Below are positions 23,651 to 32,598 of a stretch of DNA of 64,000 nucleotides, piece by piece (positions within the stretch are counted from its first letter, which is position 1; every line of letters begins with the position of its first letter). The notes beneath the pieces were generated by a model. The model worked only from the letters and a program-made list of their open reading frames with translations. It made no database searches and was not told the DNA's origin. A program made the position numbers and the translations under genes. This stretch comes from Prevotella sp. (GTDB taxonomy: Bacteria > Bacillota > Clostridia > Oscillospirales > Ruminococcaceae): NCBI GenBank assembly GCA_023663025.1, contig JAMPIC010000001.1, forward strand, positions 140,231 to 204,230. Direction: 5' to 3'.

Positions 23651-25897
23651 TTACGCGTTCTCGTCAAGATAAAGCCGCACCCTCGTCTGTATCAGCGCGG
23701 CTGCGTCCTCTGCGGACTTCGAACCGCTGAAATAGGTGGACGCTTCCTCGGTGATTATCTCCAGCACGCTTTCGTTGTAGGACATTATCCCGTCCGCCGA
23801 AGCTATGACCTCGTTCATGCGGTCGATGTCCTCCCGCTTGGGTTCGCCTATCTCGTGAACTCCCGAGGAAACAGCCATTCCGCCCATCATAACGACAGCC
23901 TGATTAATGCGGTCGGGGTCGTACTTCATGGCAGCGGCGGCGTATTTTTCCAGCGAATCCTTTCTCACGGGGAACTTGTCGGCGCAGTCCTGATATTCGG
24001 GCAGCAGCAGCGTTCTGACGAACTCCCATGCGCCCTCTTTATTGGGGGATTTTTCCGCGATCGAAAATCCCGAATCCACCACAAAGGACGTGCCGATCCT
24101 GTCCTTGCAGGGGAAACCCAGCGCGGTGACGGTCTCGCCGAAATTGCAGCGCTCGAAGCGGTATATGTCGGAGTAGTCCATCAGGTAGGCAGCCATAAGC
24201 AGCACGCTTTCGTCGGAGAACATGGTATCGAAGCGGCTCCAGAAACTGTCGTCAAAGTAAGAGTCGAAGTCGATATCGTTTACATAGCCATTGGCAAATT
24301 CCAGCATTTTGACAAAGCTTTCGGAATTGAAATCGCAGCTGCCGTTCTTGAAGTCGATAAACTCGTTTCCCGACATTTCCATGGCGTACCGCAGGATATC
24401 CGTTTTGGTGAAGCCCGCGAACAGCTCCGTACCCTCGGGTCTTGCCGCCGCGATCTCGTTCAGCCTTTCAACGGTGATACCCATATCACCGCCGAAAACA
24501 GAGGTCTTGCCCAGCACCGTGTAGACCGTAAAGCTGTCCGTGAACCGACAGAGCTTGCCGTCCGTCTCGAACGAGGACAGCAGATTGGGGACGAAATCCC
24601 CGCGGCTCAGTTCGCCGTCGCTGTCGATAAATTCGTACAGGTCGGCGAAAATTCCTTTGGCAATGTAGGTCTCGGTGGGCGTGTAGGAATTGGTAATAAG
24701 AATATCGGGGACTTTCCCGCCCGTCAGGTCGAGATTAAGCTTGTCCGCGCCGTCGTCCGCGTACTCTTTGAGGGTCACAAAATATTTGTCATTGGCGGCG
24801 TTGAATTTCACGATTTGGTTCTTGATATAGCTTGTTATGCTGTACTCCGTTCCCGCCAGGACGATCTCCGTTTTATCGCCTGACGAAACAGGTTGCTTTG
24901 TGAGCATGGAAAACTTCGGGTACTCGTGAGGAAAGCTTTTTCCCGCGCAGACAAAGGTATCCTCCCCCGCCCAAAAAACGTCGCTGACCTCGATAACGCT
25001 CACGCCCGTCTGCACCCAATCGAGAAGCTTCCGCGGCTCTTCGCCGATACTGTAGCCGTAGAGGGACGTATCGTCGTACACATAAAAGTCCGTATCGCCG
25101 CCGTTTCCGCTGATAAAGCGGTTGCTGTAACCCTCAAAGGGAATGTCCGCCGCTTTCGGTTTTTCCTCGGAAACTCCGTCGGGAATATCGAGCTTGTCAA
25201 GCTCATAGCCGCTTCCGTTCCATACCCAGGCGTAAAGCCCGCCGTTTTTATCGGCGGCAAAGTCATGCACGCCGCCGTTTCCGAGGCTGACGAAGCCTTT
25301 GTACGAACCGTCCCGCGCAAGAACCAAAATATCGCCGTAGTCGGTGATGTAAAAGTTTCCCGCGCCGTCGACGCCGAAGCGGTGCACATACAGACCGTCG
25401 GGGAAATGCTTTTCCGCCGCCTCGGTAAAGTCCAGCGAAGCGGTCTCCGCGCCGTTTTCGTCAAAGGACTTTATGAAGTACCTTGACCCGTCCTCACCCG
25501 TCTCTGTGCGGATATAGAAGCCCGTCCCGTCCGGCGCGAACACGGGGTCGGACGCGTCCGCCAAATCCTCGGGAGAGCATAGCCGTACCGAAGTAAAGCC
25601 TCCGCCGTCCGCGCCGACTATGTTCAGGAAACACTCCGCGCCCTCGCCGTCCCCGTCGGGATATTTTTTTGACGTAAAGTAGATCCTGCCGCCGCTGTAG
25701 GCGAAGTCGCTGTAATCGCCCTCGGGCGTTTGCGCAAGCTCCGCGCCCGCCGCTTTGTAGGCGTACTCCTGCGAAGCCGGTCGGACATCGTTTTCGGCGG
25801 GACTTTTCCCGCAGGCGGCAAGAAGCAAAGCCGCAGCAGCCAATGCCGCAATTTTCGGAAATTTTACTTTCCGTATATTTTGGAGAATTTTTTTCAT
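23651..25897 (-). CDS. Extracellular solute-binding lipoprotein with N-terminal propeller-like region
   Basis: The 748-residue protein has a lipoprotein signal (LLLAACGK, Cys29). Residues about 40-300 form repeated beta segments with Asp/Gly turns (for example GRIYFTSKKYPDGDG, DGTGFYIRTETGEDG, GNFYITDYGDILVLARDGS), consistent with a beta-propeller. Residues about 330-748 resemble family 1 ABC solute-binding proteins (VPDILITNSYTPTETY, LGFPCKDRIGTSFVVDSGF, NKEGAWEFVRTLL). Ordinary binding proteins are about 400-450 residues, so this is a two-part protein. The ATG at 25897 is chosen because it starts the signal peptide. No permease or ATPase gene is adjacent. Its 5' leader holds a palindromic element and two operator-like sites. 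Confidence 0.82.
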   Translation of the reverse strand: MKKILQNIRKVKFPKIAALAAAALLLAACGKSPAENDVRPASQEYAYKAAGAELAQTPEGDYSDFAYSGGRIYFTSKKYPDGDGEGAECFLNIVGADGGGFTSVRLCSPEDLADASDPVFAPDGTGFYIRTETGEDGSRYFIKSFDENGAETASLDFTEAAEKHFPDGLYVHRFGVDGAGNFYITDYGDILVLARDGSYKGFVSLGNGGVHDFAADKNGGLYAWVWNGSGYELDKLDIPDGVSEEKPKAADIPFEGYSNRFISGNGGDTDFYVYDDTSLYGYSIGEEPRKLLDWVQTGVSVIEVSDVFWAGEDTFVCAGKSFPHEYPKFSMLTKQPVSSGDKTEIVLAGTEYSITSYIKNQIVKFNAANDKYFVTLKEYADDGADKLNLDLTGGKVPDILITNSYTPTETYIAKGIFADLYEFIDSDGELSRGDFVPNLLSSFETDGKLCRFTDSFTVYTVLGKTSVFGGDMGITVERLNEIAAARPEGTELFAGFTKTDILRYAMEMSGNEFIDFKNGSCDFNSESFVKMLEFANGYVNDIDFDSYFDDSFWSRFDTMFSDESVLLMAAYLMDYSDIYRFERCNFGETVTALGFPCKDRIGTSFVVDSGFSIAEKSPNKEGAWEFVRTLLLPEYQDCADKFPVRKDSLEKYAAAAMKYDPDRINQAVVMMGGMAVSSGVHEIGEPKREDIDRMNEVIASADGIMSYNESVLEIITEEASTYFSGSKSAEDAAALIQTRVRLYLDENA

Positions 25898-25917
25898 TTT
25901 AGTATCTTCCTTTCGGC

Positions 25918-26005
25918 TGTAACAGTCCTGCCAAATAATAACCAAGTCTGTAGGGGACGGGTTTCCCTGCCCCTGCAAAAGGCATTATTTGGATTGGACT
26001 GCTGT
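25918..26005. repeat. MITE-like palindromic element in the leader of the binding-protein gene
   Basis: Imperfect terminal inverted repeats (AGTCCTGCCAAATAAT and ATTATTTGGATTGGACT) flank GTAGGGGACGGGTTTCCC and CTGCCCCTGCAAAAGGC. The internal sequence matches the 15175-15310 element in inverse orientation. It would be transcribed as a hairpin in the 5' leader of the lipoprotein mRNA. Confidence 0.65.
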
Positions 26006-26016
26006 AAAAGATTATT

Positions 26017-26066
26017 CTATTGCAATAGTATGATTATATTCTATCACAATAGAATAGACTTGTCAA
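26017..26066 (-). promoter_or_regulatory. Promoter with two operator-like palindromes
   Basis: On the minus strand TTGACA (26066-26061), 17 bases, TAGAAT (26043-26038). CTATTGTGATAG (26052-26041) overlaps the -10 region and CTATTGCAATAG (26028-26017) lies just after the start site. The two 12-bp dyads are spaced 24 bp centre to centre, as expected for cooperative repressor binding. The regulator is not identifiable in the window. Confidence 0.65.
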
Positions 26067-26120
26067 GACCTTTTCGAAAAAGCCGCCGCAATAGTTTTTC
26101 CGGTACGCATACGCAAGCCG

Positions 26121-26159
26121 AAAAAAATTTCCGAGGAAGGGTCAACCGTTCCTCGGAAA
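26121..26159 (-). terminator. Terminator of rnhA
   Basis: On the minus strand TTTCCGAGGAA (26159-26149) pairs with TTCCTCGGAAA (26138-26128), followed by a run of seven T. It begins directly after the rnhA stop. Confidence 0.9.
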
Positions 26160-26160
26160 T

Positions 26161-26625
26161 TCATTTTTTCGCGTATTTGTCGCGTTCGGCTGTTGCCAGC
26201 ATATCGCAGCGCTCGTTTTCGGGGTGTCCCGCGTGCCCCTTTACCCAGACGAACCGCACGCTGTGAACGTCCAGCAGATCAAGGAGCTGTTCCCATAAAT
26301 CCGCGTTGAGGGCAGGTTTTTTGTCGGATTTGACCCAACCCTTTGACCGCCAGCTTTTCGCCCAGCCCTTGACAACGCTGTCCACAACATATTTGCTGTC
26401 TGTGGTGAGAACGACGCTGCAAGGATATTTCAGCGCGGAAAGAGCGGCTATGACCCCCATAAGCTCCATGCGGTTGTTTGTGGTGTCAGCAGAGCCGCCG
26501 GAAATCTCCTTTGTGTGCTCTCCGACGCGGAGTATAGCGCCGTATCCTCCGGGACCGGGATTTCCCGAGCATGCGCCGTCGGTAAAAATCTCCACCGTCA
26601 TTCGGGATTTTGGACTGTTTTCCAT
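26161..26625 (-). CDS. rnhA: Ribonuclease HI
   Basis: The 154-residue enzyme degrades RNA in RNA-DNA hybrids. The four catalytic acids are visible: Asp16 in IFTDGACSGNPGPGG, Glu54 in NNRMELMGV, Asp76 in LTTDSKYV and the Asp of NERCDMLA near residue 139. His in KGHAGHPEN is also conserved. Length matches E. coli RNase HI, and the basic handle region (KSWRSKGWVKSDKK) is present. The ATG at 26625 follows AAAGGAGGGCGCTCCCAT; an ATG at codon 9 is a weaker alternative. Confidence 0.95.
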   Translation of the reverse strand: MENSPKSRMTVEIFTDGACSGNPGPGGYGAILRVGEHTKEISGGSADTTNNRMELMGVIAALSALKYPCSVVLTTDSKYVVDSVVKGWAKSWRSKGWVKSDKKPALNADLWEQLLDLLDVHSVRFVWVKGHAGHPENERCDMLATAERDKYAKK

Positions 26626-26728
26626 ATGGGAGCGCCCTCCTTTCTTTAAAAACCGAACCGCGTTTTCGTATTTGCCTTTACCGTAATTATACCAATAAAA
26701 GGCCGCATTGTCAACACCGCCGAAATCT

Positions 26729-27595
26729 TTACTCCGGGAAACGGGTTGTCTGCGGCGCGCAGATTATTTTTGTCCTGCCCGGATCCGTCCTGTTCTCTTC
26801 AAGGATTATTTCGCCGATAGAATCCGCCCGTATCTCCCCGCAGAGAGGATTTTTCACGCTGTCGATATGTCCCGATACGGCTGCGTTCACCTCGCTGTTT
26901 TCAAAGGACAGATCGGTCCGCTCCATGGTGCAGTCCTCCAAAATCAAACCCTTGCAGCAGCAGAGAGGCTGCGTACCGATTATTTTGCAGCGTATCAGCT
27001 TCAGATTTTCCGAGTACCAGCCAAGATATTCCCCGCAGACGACGGAATCAAGAACCGTAACGTTTTTACTGTGCCAGAAAGCGTCCTTTGTGTTCAGCAC
27101 TGAATTGCGGATAACAACGTCCTCAATGTATTGAAAGGAGTATTTCCCCGTCATTGTCAACTCGGAAATATCCATGTTTACGCATTCAAAAAAAGGATAT
27201 TCCGATTCTAACGTACAGCGGCTAATCCGCACGTCGCTGCACTTCCAGGCAAATTCGGGAGAATTTATTTTGCAGCTTTCCAGCTCGATACCGCCGTGAC
27301 ATTCCCGCAGAGCTTTGATACCGTTCATGGTGCAGCTCGTCAGGGAAACGTTTTCGTCGTACCATAAAGCCGCGCGGCAGTTTTCCGTCAGTGTAACGTT
27401 CCGTATTACAGCGTTTTTGGTGTGCCAAAAGGGGTAGCGCAGATTAAATCTGCACCGCTCCACAACAAGGTCGGAGGTTTCTTTCAGGGCGGATTCGCCG
27501 TCGGCGGGACCGTCGAAATCGCAGTCCGAAATTTCCGCGCCGGATATTCCGTACAGCGCCCTTTCCTCATCGTATGTGCTGTTCGTATATTTCAT
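26729..27595 (-). CDS. DUF3737 family right-handed beta-helix protein
   Basis: The 288-residue protein has the DUF3737 signature: ERALYGISGAEISDCDFDGP, then GESALKE, RYPFWHTKN, CRAALWYDEN and later KDAFWHSKNV. Sequence is organised as short beta rungs with stacked hydrophobics and many Cys residues, like pectate-lyase-type beta-helices. It has no signal peptide and therefore seems cytoplasmic. Function is unknown; family members are common in gut Firmicutes. It is a single gene upstream of rnhA in the same direction, with 103 bases between. Confidence 0.85.
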   Translation of the reverse strand: MKYTNSTYDEERALYGISGAEISDCDFDGPADGESALKETSDLVVERCRFNLRYPFWHTKNAVIRNVTLTENCRAALWYDENVSLTSCTMNGIKALRECHGGIELESCKINSPEFAWKCSDVRISRCTLESEYPFFECVNMDISELTMTGKYSFQYIEDVVIRNSVLNTKDAFWHSKNVTVLDSVVCGEYLGWYSENLKLIRCKIIGTQPLCCCKGLILEDCTMERTDLSFENSEVNAAVSGHIDSVKNPLCGEIRADSIGEIILEENRTDPGRTKIICAPQTTRFPE

Positions 27596-27755
27596 AAGTA
27601 CGGCTCCTTTCGTAAAATTTGCTGTTACTTTATATTATAGCATACGCGCGGCAATATGGCAAATACCTATATTGAATACCGTATTATTACCGCAGGACAT
27701 ATCAGCCGCCGCGGAAATCCAATGTCCCCCATAATACCTGTAACTGAAAAGTATT

Positions 27756-27785
27756 CCGCAGCCGTAATTTTTATTGCGGCTGCGG
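27756..27785 (-). terminator. Hairpin after the XRE membrane regulator
   Basis: CCGCAGCCG (27756-27764) pairs with CGGCTGCGG (27777-27785), located just beyond the stop of the gene at 27792. The T-tract on the minus strand is interrupted (AATACTTTTC). Confidence 0.55.
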
Positions 27786-27791
27786 ATAATT

Positions 27792-28808
27792 TTATTTGCG
27801 GATAATTTTCACGATCCTGCTCACCACGGGACACATAATTCCCGCCGTCGCCCATATTACCAGACCGTTTGTGCGCCAGTCGGAAAAATTCTCGCTGAAC
27901 ATACGGTCGCGTGTGTACCATGTATATCCGATAAAAACCGCCGTAACGATAAGCCAGTAAATTACCATAATATCCCTGCGTTTCTTTTTGGCGGACTTGT
28001 TTTCGCGGCTGTAGTCCTCCGCTTCGAGAAGCATATTGAAACCGTCGTTTATTATGGAAGTCTTTACCAGAATATAAACTCCCACGGAGCATATTGCCAT
28101 AAGCAGGACAAACCCCATTACCGCCGTAAGGTCGTCGTCGGTAATTGCCGCAAGAAACAGCGGGATAACCGAAAGTATGCAGATCACCGTACCTAAAATA
28201 AGGCTTTTCGTGTGCTTTTGGGAGTAGGCTTCCCGCCGTTCCTTGACCATGCCGCTTACGCCGTAGCTTGTGTCTATGCCGTCCTTTTCAAGGTACTCGA
28301 AATCTTTCAGCGACTGTCCCGACATCAGGAAAATAACTACCGCGCAGGCAATAACTGTCAGCAGTACGGCAGTGCCCACCCCTCCCGCGAAATTTTCGCT
28401 TACGGTAAAGCTTCCGAAAAAGTCGGGGCGGAAATCGCTGAGCGCCGCCAAAACCAAAAGCACTATAGGCGAGAGAATGCAGAGCATTACCCCGAAAGCT
28501 GTTTTCGGCGCACGTTTTTCGTTGAGCCGCAGAAAGCGATTGGCTTCCTCCATGGAGACCCTGCGCAGCGAGCTTTCGCCCTCGTCCGAGGGAACGGCGT
28601 CCTCCGCTTCGTGATCGTCCTTTAAAAGGTAGTCGGTGCTCACGCCGAAAAGTTTTGACAGAGCGAGAATTCTGTCCAGATCGGGAATGGACTGCGCCCC
28701 CTCCCACTTTGAAACCGATTGGCGGCTGACGTTCATTTTTTCGGCAAGCTCCTCCTGAGACCAGCCGTTTTTCTTTCTGAGTTCGATAATTTTGTCCGCG
28801 AGTATCAT
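27792..28808 (-). CDS. XRE-family regulator with C-terminal membrane domain
   Basis: Residues 1-60 are a Cro/CI helix-turn-helix domain (KNGWSQEELAEKMNVSRQSV, SKWEGAQSIPDLDRILAL). After an acidic linker, about six membrane segments follow (near 104-124, 150-168, 204-222, 226-248, 283-300 and 314-332), giving 338 residues. Such membrane-anchored XRE proteins are common in Clostridia and may sense the envelope. It is monocistronic and preceded by a family 2 repeat. Targets are unknown. Confidence 0.85.
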   Translation of the reverse strand: MILADKIIELRKKNGWSQEELAEKMNVSRQSVSKWEGAQSIPDLDRILALSKLFGVSTDYLLKDDHEAEDAVPSDEGESSLRRVSMEEANRFLRLNEKRAPKTAFGVMLCILSPIVLLVLAALSDFRPDFFGSFTVSENFAGGVGTAVLLTVIACAVVIFLMSGQSLKDFEYLEKDGIDTSYGVSGMVKERREAYSQKHTKSLILGTVICILSVIPLFLAAITDDDLTAVMGFVLLMAICSVGVYILVKTSIINDGFNMLLEAEDYSRENKSAKKKRRDIMVIYWLIVTAVFIGYTWYTRDRMFSENFSDWRTNGLVIWATAGIMCPVVSRIVKIIRK

Positions 28809-28846
28809 AGATCATCATTCCTTTTTTCTTTTTTGACGGGGATTTC

Positions 28847-28944
28847 AGGCAGGTAACAATACATAAGTATTGTTATCCGAGGGAGCTATTTACCTTTTTG
28901 ACATAGTACGCCTATAAGGGTAAAGGCTCAGCCTTTCCCCGCCT
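28847..28944 (-). repeat. Triple-hairpin repeat (family 2), diverged inverted copy
   Basis: On the minus strand GGGGAAAGGCTGAGCC... is followed by ACCCTTATAGG and a diverged middle, then GATAACAATACTTATGTATT and GTTACCTGCC. It lies just upstream of the XRE gene start (28808). The region 28945-29181 is AT-rich with no gene. Confidence 0.75.
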
Positions 28945-29181
28945 TCATTTATATTAAACACCATTTTTCACCGGAAATCAATAAAGTCCGGCGGACAATT
29001 TGTCAGCCGCGGGTTTGCATTTTGCGCACGCGGCGGCTGCGGCAGGGTAATTTACGCGGTTTCAACGTCCCAAAATGAAATTTAAAATGTGAATATCACC
29101 AAAACTACAGCAAATTTTGCTTTTATTCATAGAATATTTACTCAATTTTGCAAGTTGTCAAAAATAATCCTGCAAAAGCGC

Positions 29182-29210
29182 TTGACAAGAATGCCCGAAT
29201 ATGCTATTAT
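29182..29210 (+). promoter_or_regulatory. Promoter of the glutamate synthase operon
   Basis: TTGACA (29182-29187), 17 bases, TATTAT (29205-29210). The leader is about 125 bases and contains CCTGC-CCCG-GCAGG and an outer GCGGA/TCCGC pairing. I see no recognised glutamine riboswitch in it. Confidence 0.75.
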
Positions 29211-29343
29211 ATTAAAGTTAGCGGAAAACGTTTGCTTTTTGTCGTTTTTTCAGCGTCGTCCGCAAAAATATTTTTGGAAATGATCGGGAGGAAATCCTGC
29301 CCCGGCAGGCGTTCAATTCCAATCATCTGTTAGGAGTGAGCAT

Positions 29344-30459
29344 ATGCTTTTAAAAGAAGGCGAGATAAGGATACCCTCCGGCTGCGCCATTACCGGCTTT
29401 ATCAGCAGAGACGGAAACAGGCTCAACGGCAGCGACGCCGTGAAGTCAATTTCATATATGCACGACCGCTCGAACGGTCTGGGCGGCGGCTTCGCGGGGT
29501 ACGGCATCTACCCCGAGTATAAGGATCTGTACGCCTTTCACGTTTTTTACAATTCCACCGAGGCGCGGGAGCATACCGAGCGTTTCCTCGACCGCCATTT
29601 CGACGTGGTGAACCTGAGCCGTATCCCCACGAAAAAGATACCCGCTATTACCAATGAACCCCTTATCTGGCGGTACTTCGTCAACCCCCTGCCAACGAAA
29701 ATCGCTTCGTCGCAGCTTGACGAAAAGGAGTTCGTGGCACAGTGCGTAATACGCATAAACAACGATATAGACGGCGCGTATGTCTTTTCAAGCGGCAAGA
29801 ATATGGGCGTTTTCAAGGCTGTAGGCTACCCCGAGGACGTGGGCGAATTCTACCGTTTGGAGGAGTACAGCGGCTACGCTTGGACGGCTCACGGTCGCTA
29901 CCCCACAAACACCCCCGGCTGGTGGGGCGGCGCACACCCGTTCTCCCTGCTGGACTATACTATAGTACATAACGGCGAGATTTCCTCATACGACGCCAAC
30001 AGGCGGTTTATCGAAATGTTCGGCTACAAGTGTACGCTTCTGACGGACACCGAGGTCATAACCTACATCTTCGACTACCTGAACAGAAAGCAGGAGCTTG
30101 ATTTTGAGGACATTGCAAGCATTATCGCCGCGCCTTTCTGGAGCGAGATCGAAACTATCGAAAAGACCGATCCCGCCAAAGCCGCGAAACTGAAATATTT
30201 CCGCAGCGCTCTGTCGAGCCTGCTTATCACGGGACCGTTCTCCATAATTCTCGGTTATACGGGCGGACTTATGGCTCTTAACGACAGACTGAAACTCCGT
30301 TCGATGGTAGTCGCCGAAAAGGGCGATATGCTCTACATAGCCAGCGAGGAATGCGCGATACGCGCAATATGTCCCGACGCGGAAAACGTGAGAAGTCCCC
30401 GCGGCGGCGAGCCTGTGATTGCAAATCTTAGCGAGGAGGGTAAAAGAAAATGCCTGTAA
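29344..30459 (+). CDS. Glutamate synthase, glutamine amidotransferase subunit (archaeal type)
   Basis: The 371-residue protein is the class II amidotransferase domain that hydrolyses glutamine to give ammonia. The likely catalytic cysteine is Cys14 in IPSGCAITGFISR, so a short N-terminal propeptide must be removed. GRYPTNTPGWWGGAHPF and VHNGEISSYDANR are the typical glutamine-site motifs. In standard GltB this domain is fused to the rest; here it is separate, as in archaea and several Clostridia. The ATG follows TTAGGAGTGAGCAT. It overlaps the next subunit by ten bases. Confidence 0.9.
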   Translation: MLLKEGEIRIPSGCAITGFISRDGNRLNGSDAVKSISYMHDRSNGLGGGFAGYGIYPEYKDLYAFHVFYNSTEAREHTERFLDRHFDVVNLSRIPTKKIPAITNEPLIWRYFVNPLPTKIASSQLDEKEFVAQCVIRINNDIDGAYVFSSGKNMGVFKAVGYPEDVGEFYRLEEYSGYAWTAHGRYPTNTPGWWGGAHPFSLLDYTIVHNGEISSYDANRRFIEMFGYKCTLLTDTEVITYIFDYLNRKQELDFEDIASIIAAPFWSEIETIEKTDPAKAAKLKYFRSALSSLLITGPFSIILGYTGGLMALNDRLKLRSMVVAEKGDMLYIASEECAIRAICPDAENVRSPRGGEPVIANLSEEGKRKCL

Positions 30460-31955
30460 ACTTTTTTCCCGCACGTTTTGAAGTGCTGAGAAATCCCGAT
30501 AAATGTATCAAATGCCGCGCCTGCGAACGCCAGTGCGCAAACGAAGTGCATTACTACGACGGCGACTACGATAAAATGCTCGCCCATGAGGACAGGTGCG
30601 TGGACTGCCAGAGGTGCGTTTGCATATGTCCCACGGGTGCGCTGAAAATACGCAAGAATGAAAATCAATTCAACGAGAGCGTGAACTACACCCAGCAGGT
30701 AATGATCGAAAACTACCGCCAGGCGGGAAGCGGCGGCGTGCTGCTTTCCTCAATGGGCACGCCCAAGGATTACCCCGTTTACTGGGACAAAATCCTTATA
30801 AACGCCTCTCAGGTGACTAACCCACCCATAGACCCCCTCCGCGAACCGATGGAGACAAAGGTATTTTTGGGCAAAAAGCCCAGCGGCATAAAGAAAAATC
30901 CCGACGGCTCGATAAACACCGAGCTTCCGCCCTATATCGAACTGGACGTGCCTATTATGTTTTCGGCAATGTCATACGGCTCGATTTCCAAAAATGCCCA
31001 CGAAAGCCTTGCCCGGGCAGCCCGGGAACTGGGTACATACTACAACACGGGCGAGGGCGGTCTGCACAAGGATTTTTATCAGTACGGCGAAAATACCATA
31101 GTACAGGTTGCTTCGGGACGTTTCGGCGTATTCAAAGGGTATCTTGACGCGGGCGCGGCTATCGAAATCAAAATGGGACAGGGCGCAAAGCCGGGCATCG
31201 GCGGACATCTCCCCGGAGAAAAAATCCGCGAGGACGTTTCCAGAACCCGTATGATACCAATGGGCACGGACGCAATCTCACCCGCTCCCCACCATGATAT
31301 ATATTCAATCGAGGACTTGCGGCAGCTTATTTTCTCGCTGAAAGAAGCCACGGAGTACAAAAAACCCGTTTTCGTGAAAATCGCGGCGGTGCACAATGTT
31401 GCCGCTATCGCTTCGGGAATTGCACGCTCGGGCGCGGACGTTATCTGCATAGACGGTTTCCGGGGCGGCACGGGCGCGGCTCCCACACGCATACGTGACA
31501 ACGTGGGTATTCCCATTGAGCTTGCCCTTGCTTCGGTTGACCAGCGGCTTCGTGACGAGGGTATACGCAACGAAGTCTCCATAGTTGCGGGGGGTTCGAT
31601 ACGTTCCTCCTCGGACGCGGTAAAGGCATTCGCCCTCGGCGCGGACGCGATTTATATCGGTACGCCCGCCCTGCTTGCTCTCGGCTGTCACCTTTGCAGA
31701 AGCTGTCACGGCGGCAAGTGCAACTGGGGTATCGCCACCCAGCGTCCCGACCTTGTTAAACGTCTCAACCCCGACGTTGGCTATCAGCGGTTGGTAAACC
31801 TCGTTCACGCTTGGGATCACGAGATCAAGGAAATTATGGGCGGTATGGGGATAAATTCCATAGAAGCCTTAAAGGGCAACAGGCTAATGCTCCGCGGTAT
31901 CGGCTTGAACCAAAAGGAACTTGATATTTTGGGAATACAACACGCAGGAGAATGA
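30450..31955 (+). CDS. gltB: Glutamate synthase, FMN-binding catalytic subunit with ferredoxin domain
   Basis: The 501-residue protein starts with two [4Fe-4S] ferredoxin motifs (CIKCRACERQC at about residues 19-29 and CVDCQRCVCICP at about 51-62), followed by the glutamate synthase FMN/2-oxoglutarate barrel: SAMSYGSISKNAHE, GEGGLHKDF, KIGQ-type KMGQGAKPGIGGHLPG, then DGFRGGTGAAPT and GCHLCRSCHGGKCNWG with cysteines for the 3Fe-4S cluster. It makes glutamate from 2-oxoglutarate and ammonia. It is translationally coupled to the amidotransferase gene. Confidence 0.93.
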   Translation: MPVNFFPARFEVLRNPDKCIKCRACERQCANEVHYYDGDYDKMLAHEDRCVDCQRCVCICPTGALKIRKNENQFNESVNYTQQVMIENYRQAGSGGVLLSSMGTPKDYPVYWDKILINASQVTNPPIDPLREPMETKVFLGKKPSGIKKNPDGSINTELPPYIELDVPIMFSAMSYGSISKNAHESLARAARELGTYYNTGEGGLHKDFYQYGENTIVQVASGRFGVFKGYLDAGAAIEIKMGQGAKPGIGGHLPGEKIREDVSRTRMIPMGTDAISPAPHHDIYSIEDLRQLIFSLKEATEYKKPVFVKIAAVHNVAAIASGIARSGADVICIDGFRGGTGAAPTRIRDNVGIPIELALASVDQRLRDEGIRNEVSIVAGGSIRSSSDAVKAFALGADAIYIGTPALLALGCHLCRSCHGGKCNWGIATQRPDLVKRLNPDVGYQRLVNLVHAWDHEIKEIMGGMGINSIEALKGNRLMLRGIGLNQKELDILGIQHAGE

Positions 31956-31963
31956 TTTGTAAC

Positions 31964-31993
31964 CTGCGGGACGGGAAACCCGTCCCCTACAAA
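31964..31993. repeat. GC-rich palindrome between gltB and the acetyltransferase gene
   Basis: GCGGGACGGGAAACCCGTCC followed by CCTACAAAATA is a half-copy of the third palindromic family (compare 15.25 and 25.95 kb). It sits inside the glutamate synthase operon, next to the inserted acetyltransferase gene. Confidence 0.6.
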
Positions 31994-32017
31994 ATACAAA
32001 CAAAGGAACTATATAAA

Positions 32018-32581
32018 ATGCTTACACACGTTGGTACAACCCCGATCGAAACGGAACGCCTTACCCTCCGCAGGTTTGAGTACACGGACAACGGCTCAAT
32101 GCGGAGAAACTGGATTTCCGACGAGAAAATACAGTCGATGTACAGCGAACCCGTCTACTCAACCGAGGAGGAAGTCCGCGAACTGCTTAGCAAATATATC
32201 GGCTCTTACGAAAGGGACGGTTACTACCGCTGGGCGGTTATCGAGAAAGCAAGCGGCGAGTGCATAGGTCAGATAGCCTACTTTCTTGTGGACAATAAAA
32301 ATCACTTTGCCGAAATCGAATACTGCATAGGCGCGGCTTTTCAGCGGAAAGGCTATGCAACCGAGGCGGCAAAAGCGGTTATCGCTTACGGGTTTGACAA
32401 AATAAACCTGCACAAGGTGCAGATATGTACCAAAACCGTAAATGCGCCGTCCAAAAGGGTAATAGAAAAATGCGGACTTACATATGAGGGAACTCTCCGC
32501 GATTACTTCTATATGAACGGCGAGTACGTCGGAAGATTATATTTTTCCATTTTAAGAGACGAATACACCATTAAAAAATGA
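32018..32581 (+). CDS. GNAT family N-acetyltransferase (RimJ/RimL-like)
   Basis: The 187-residue protein starts with IETERLTLRRFEYTDN, has the acetyl-CoA motif AFQRKGYATEAAKAVIAYGF near 112-131 and ends with NAPSKRVIEKCGLTYEG, all typical of RimJ/L-type enzymes acting on protein N-termini or small amines. The ATG at 32018 after CAAAGGAACTATATAAA is chosen over an upstream in-frame start inside the palindrome. It interrupts the glutamate synthase operon and has no obvious link to it. Confidence 0.88.
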   Translation: MLTHVGTTPIETERLTLRRFEYTDNGSMRRNWISDEKIQSMYSEPVYSTEEEVRELLSKYIGSYERDGYYRWAVIEKASGECIGQIAYFLVDNKNHFAEIEYCIGAAFQRKGYATEAAKAVIAYGFDKINLHKVQICTKTVNAPSKRVIEKCGLTYEGTLRDYFYMNGEYVGRLYFSILRDEYTIKK

Positions 32582-32598
32582 AAGGACGTTTTGTCTTT

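Noticed and set aside
29211..29343. Glutamine (glnA-type) riboswitch in the glutamate synthase leader
   Set aside because: The conserved core elements of that riboswitch were looked for and not seen; only ordinary short stems are present.
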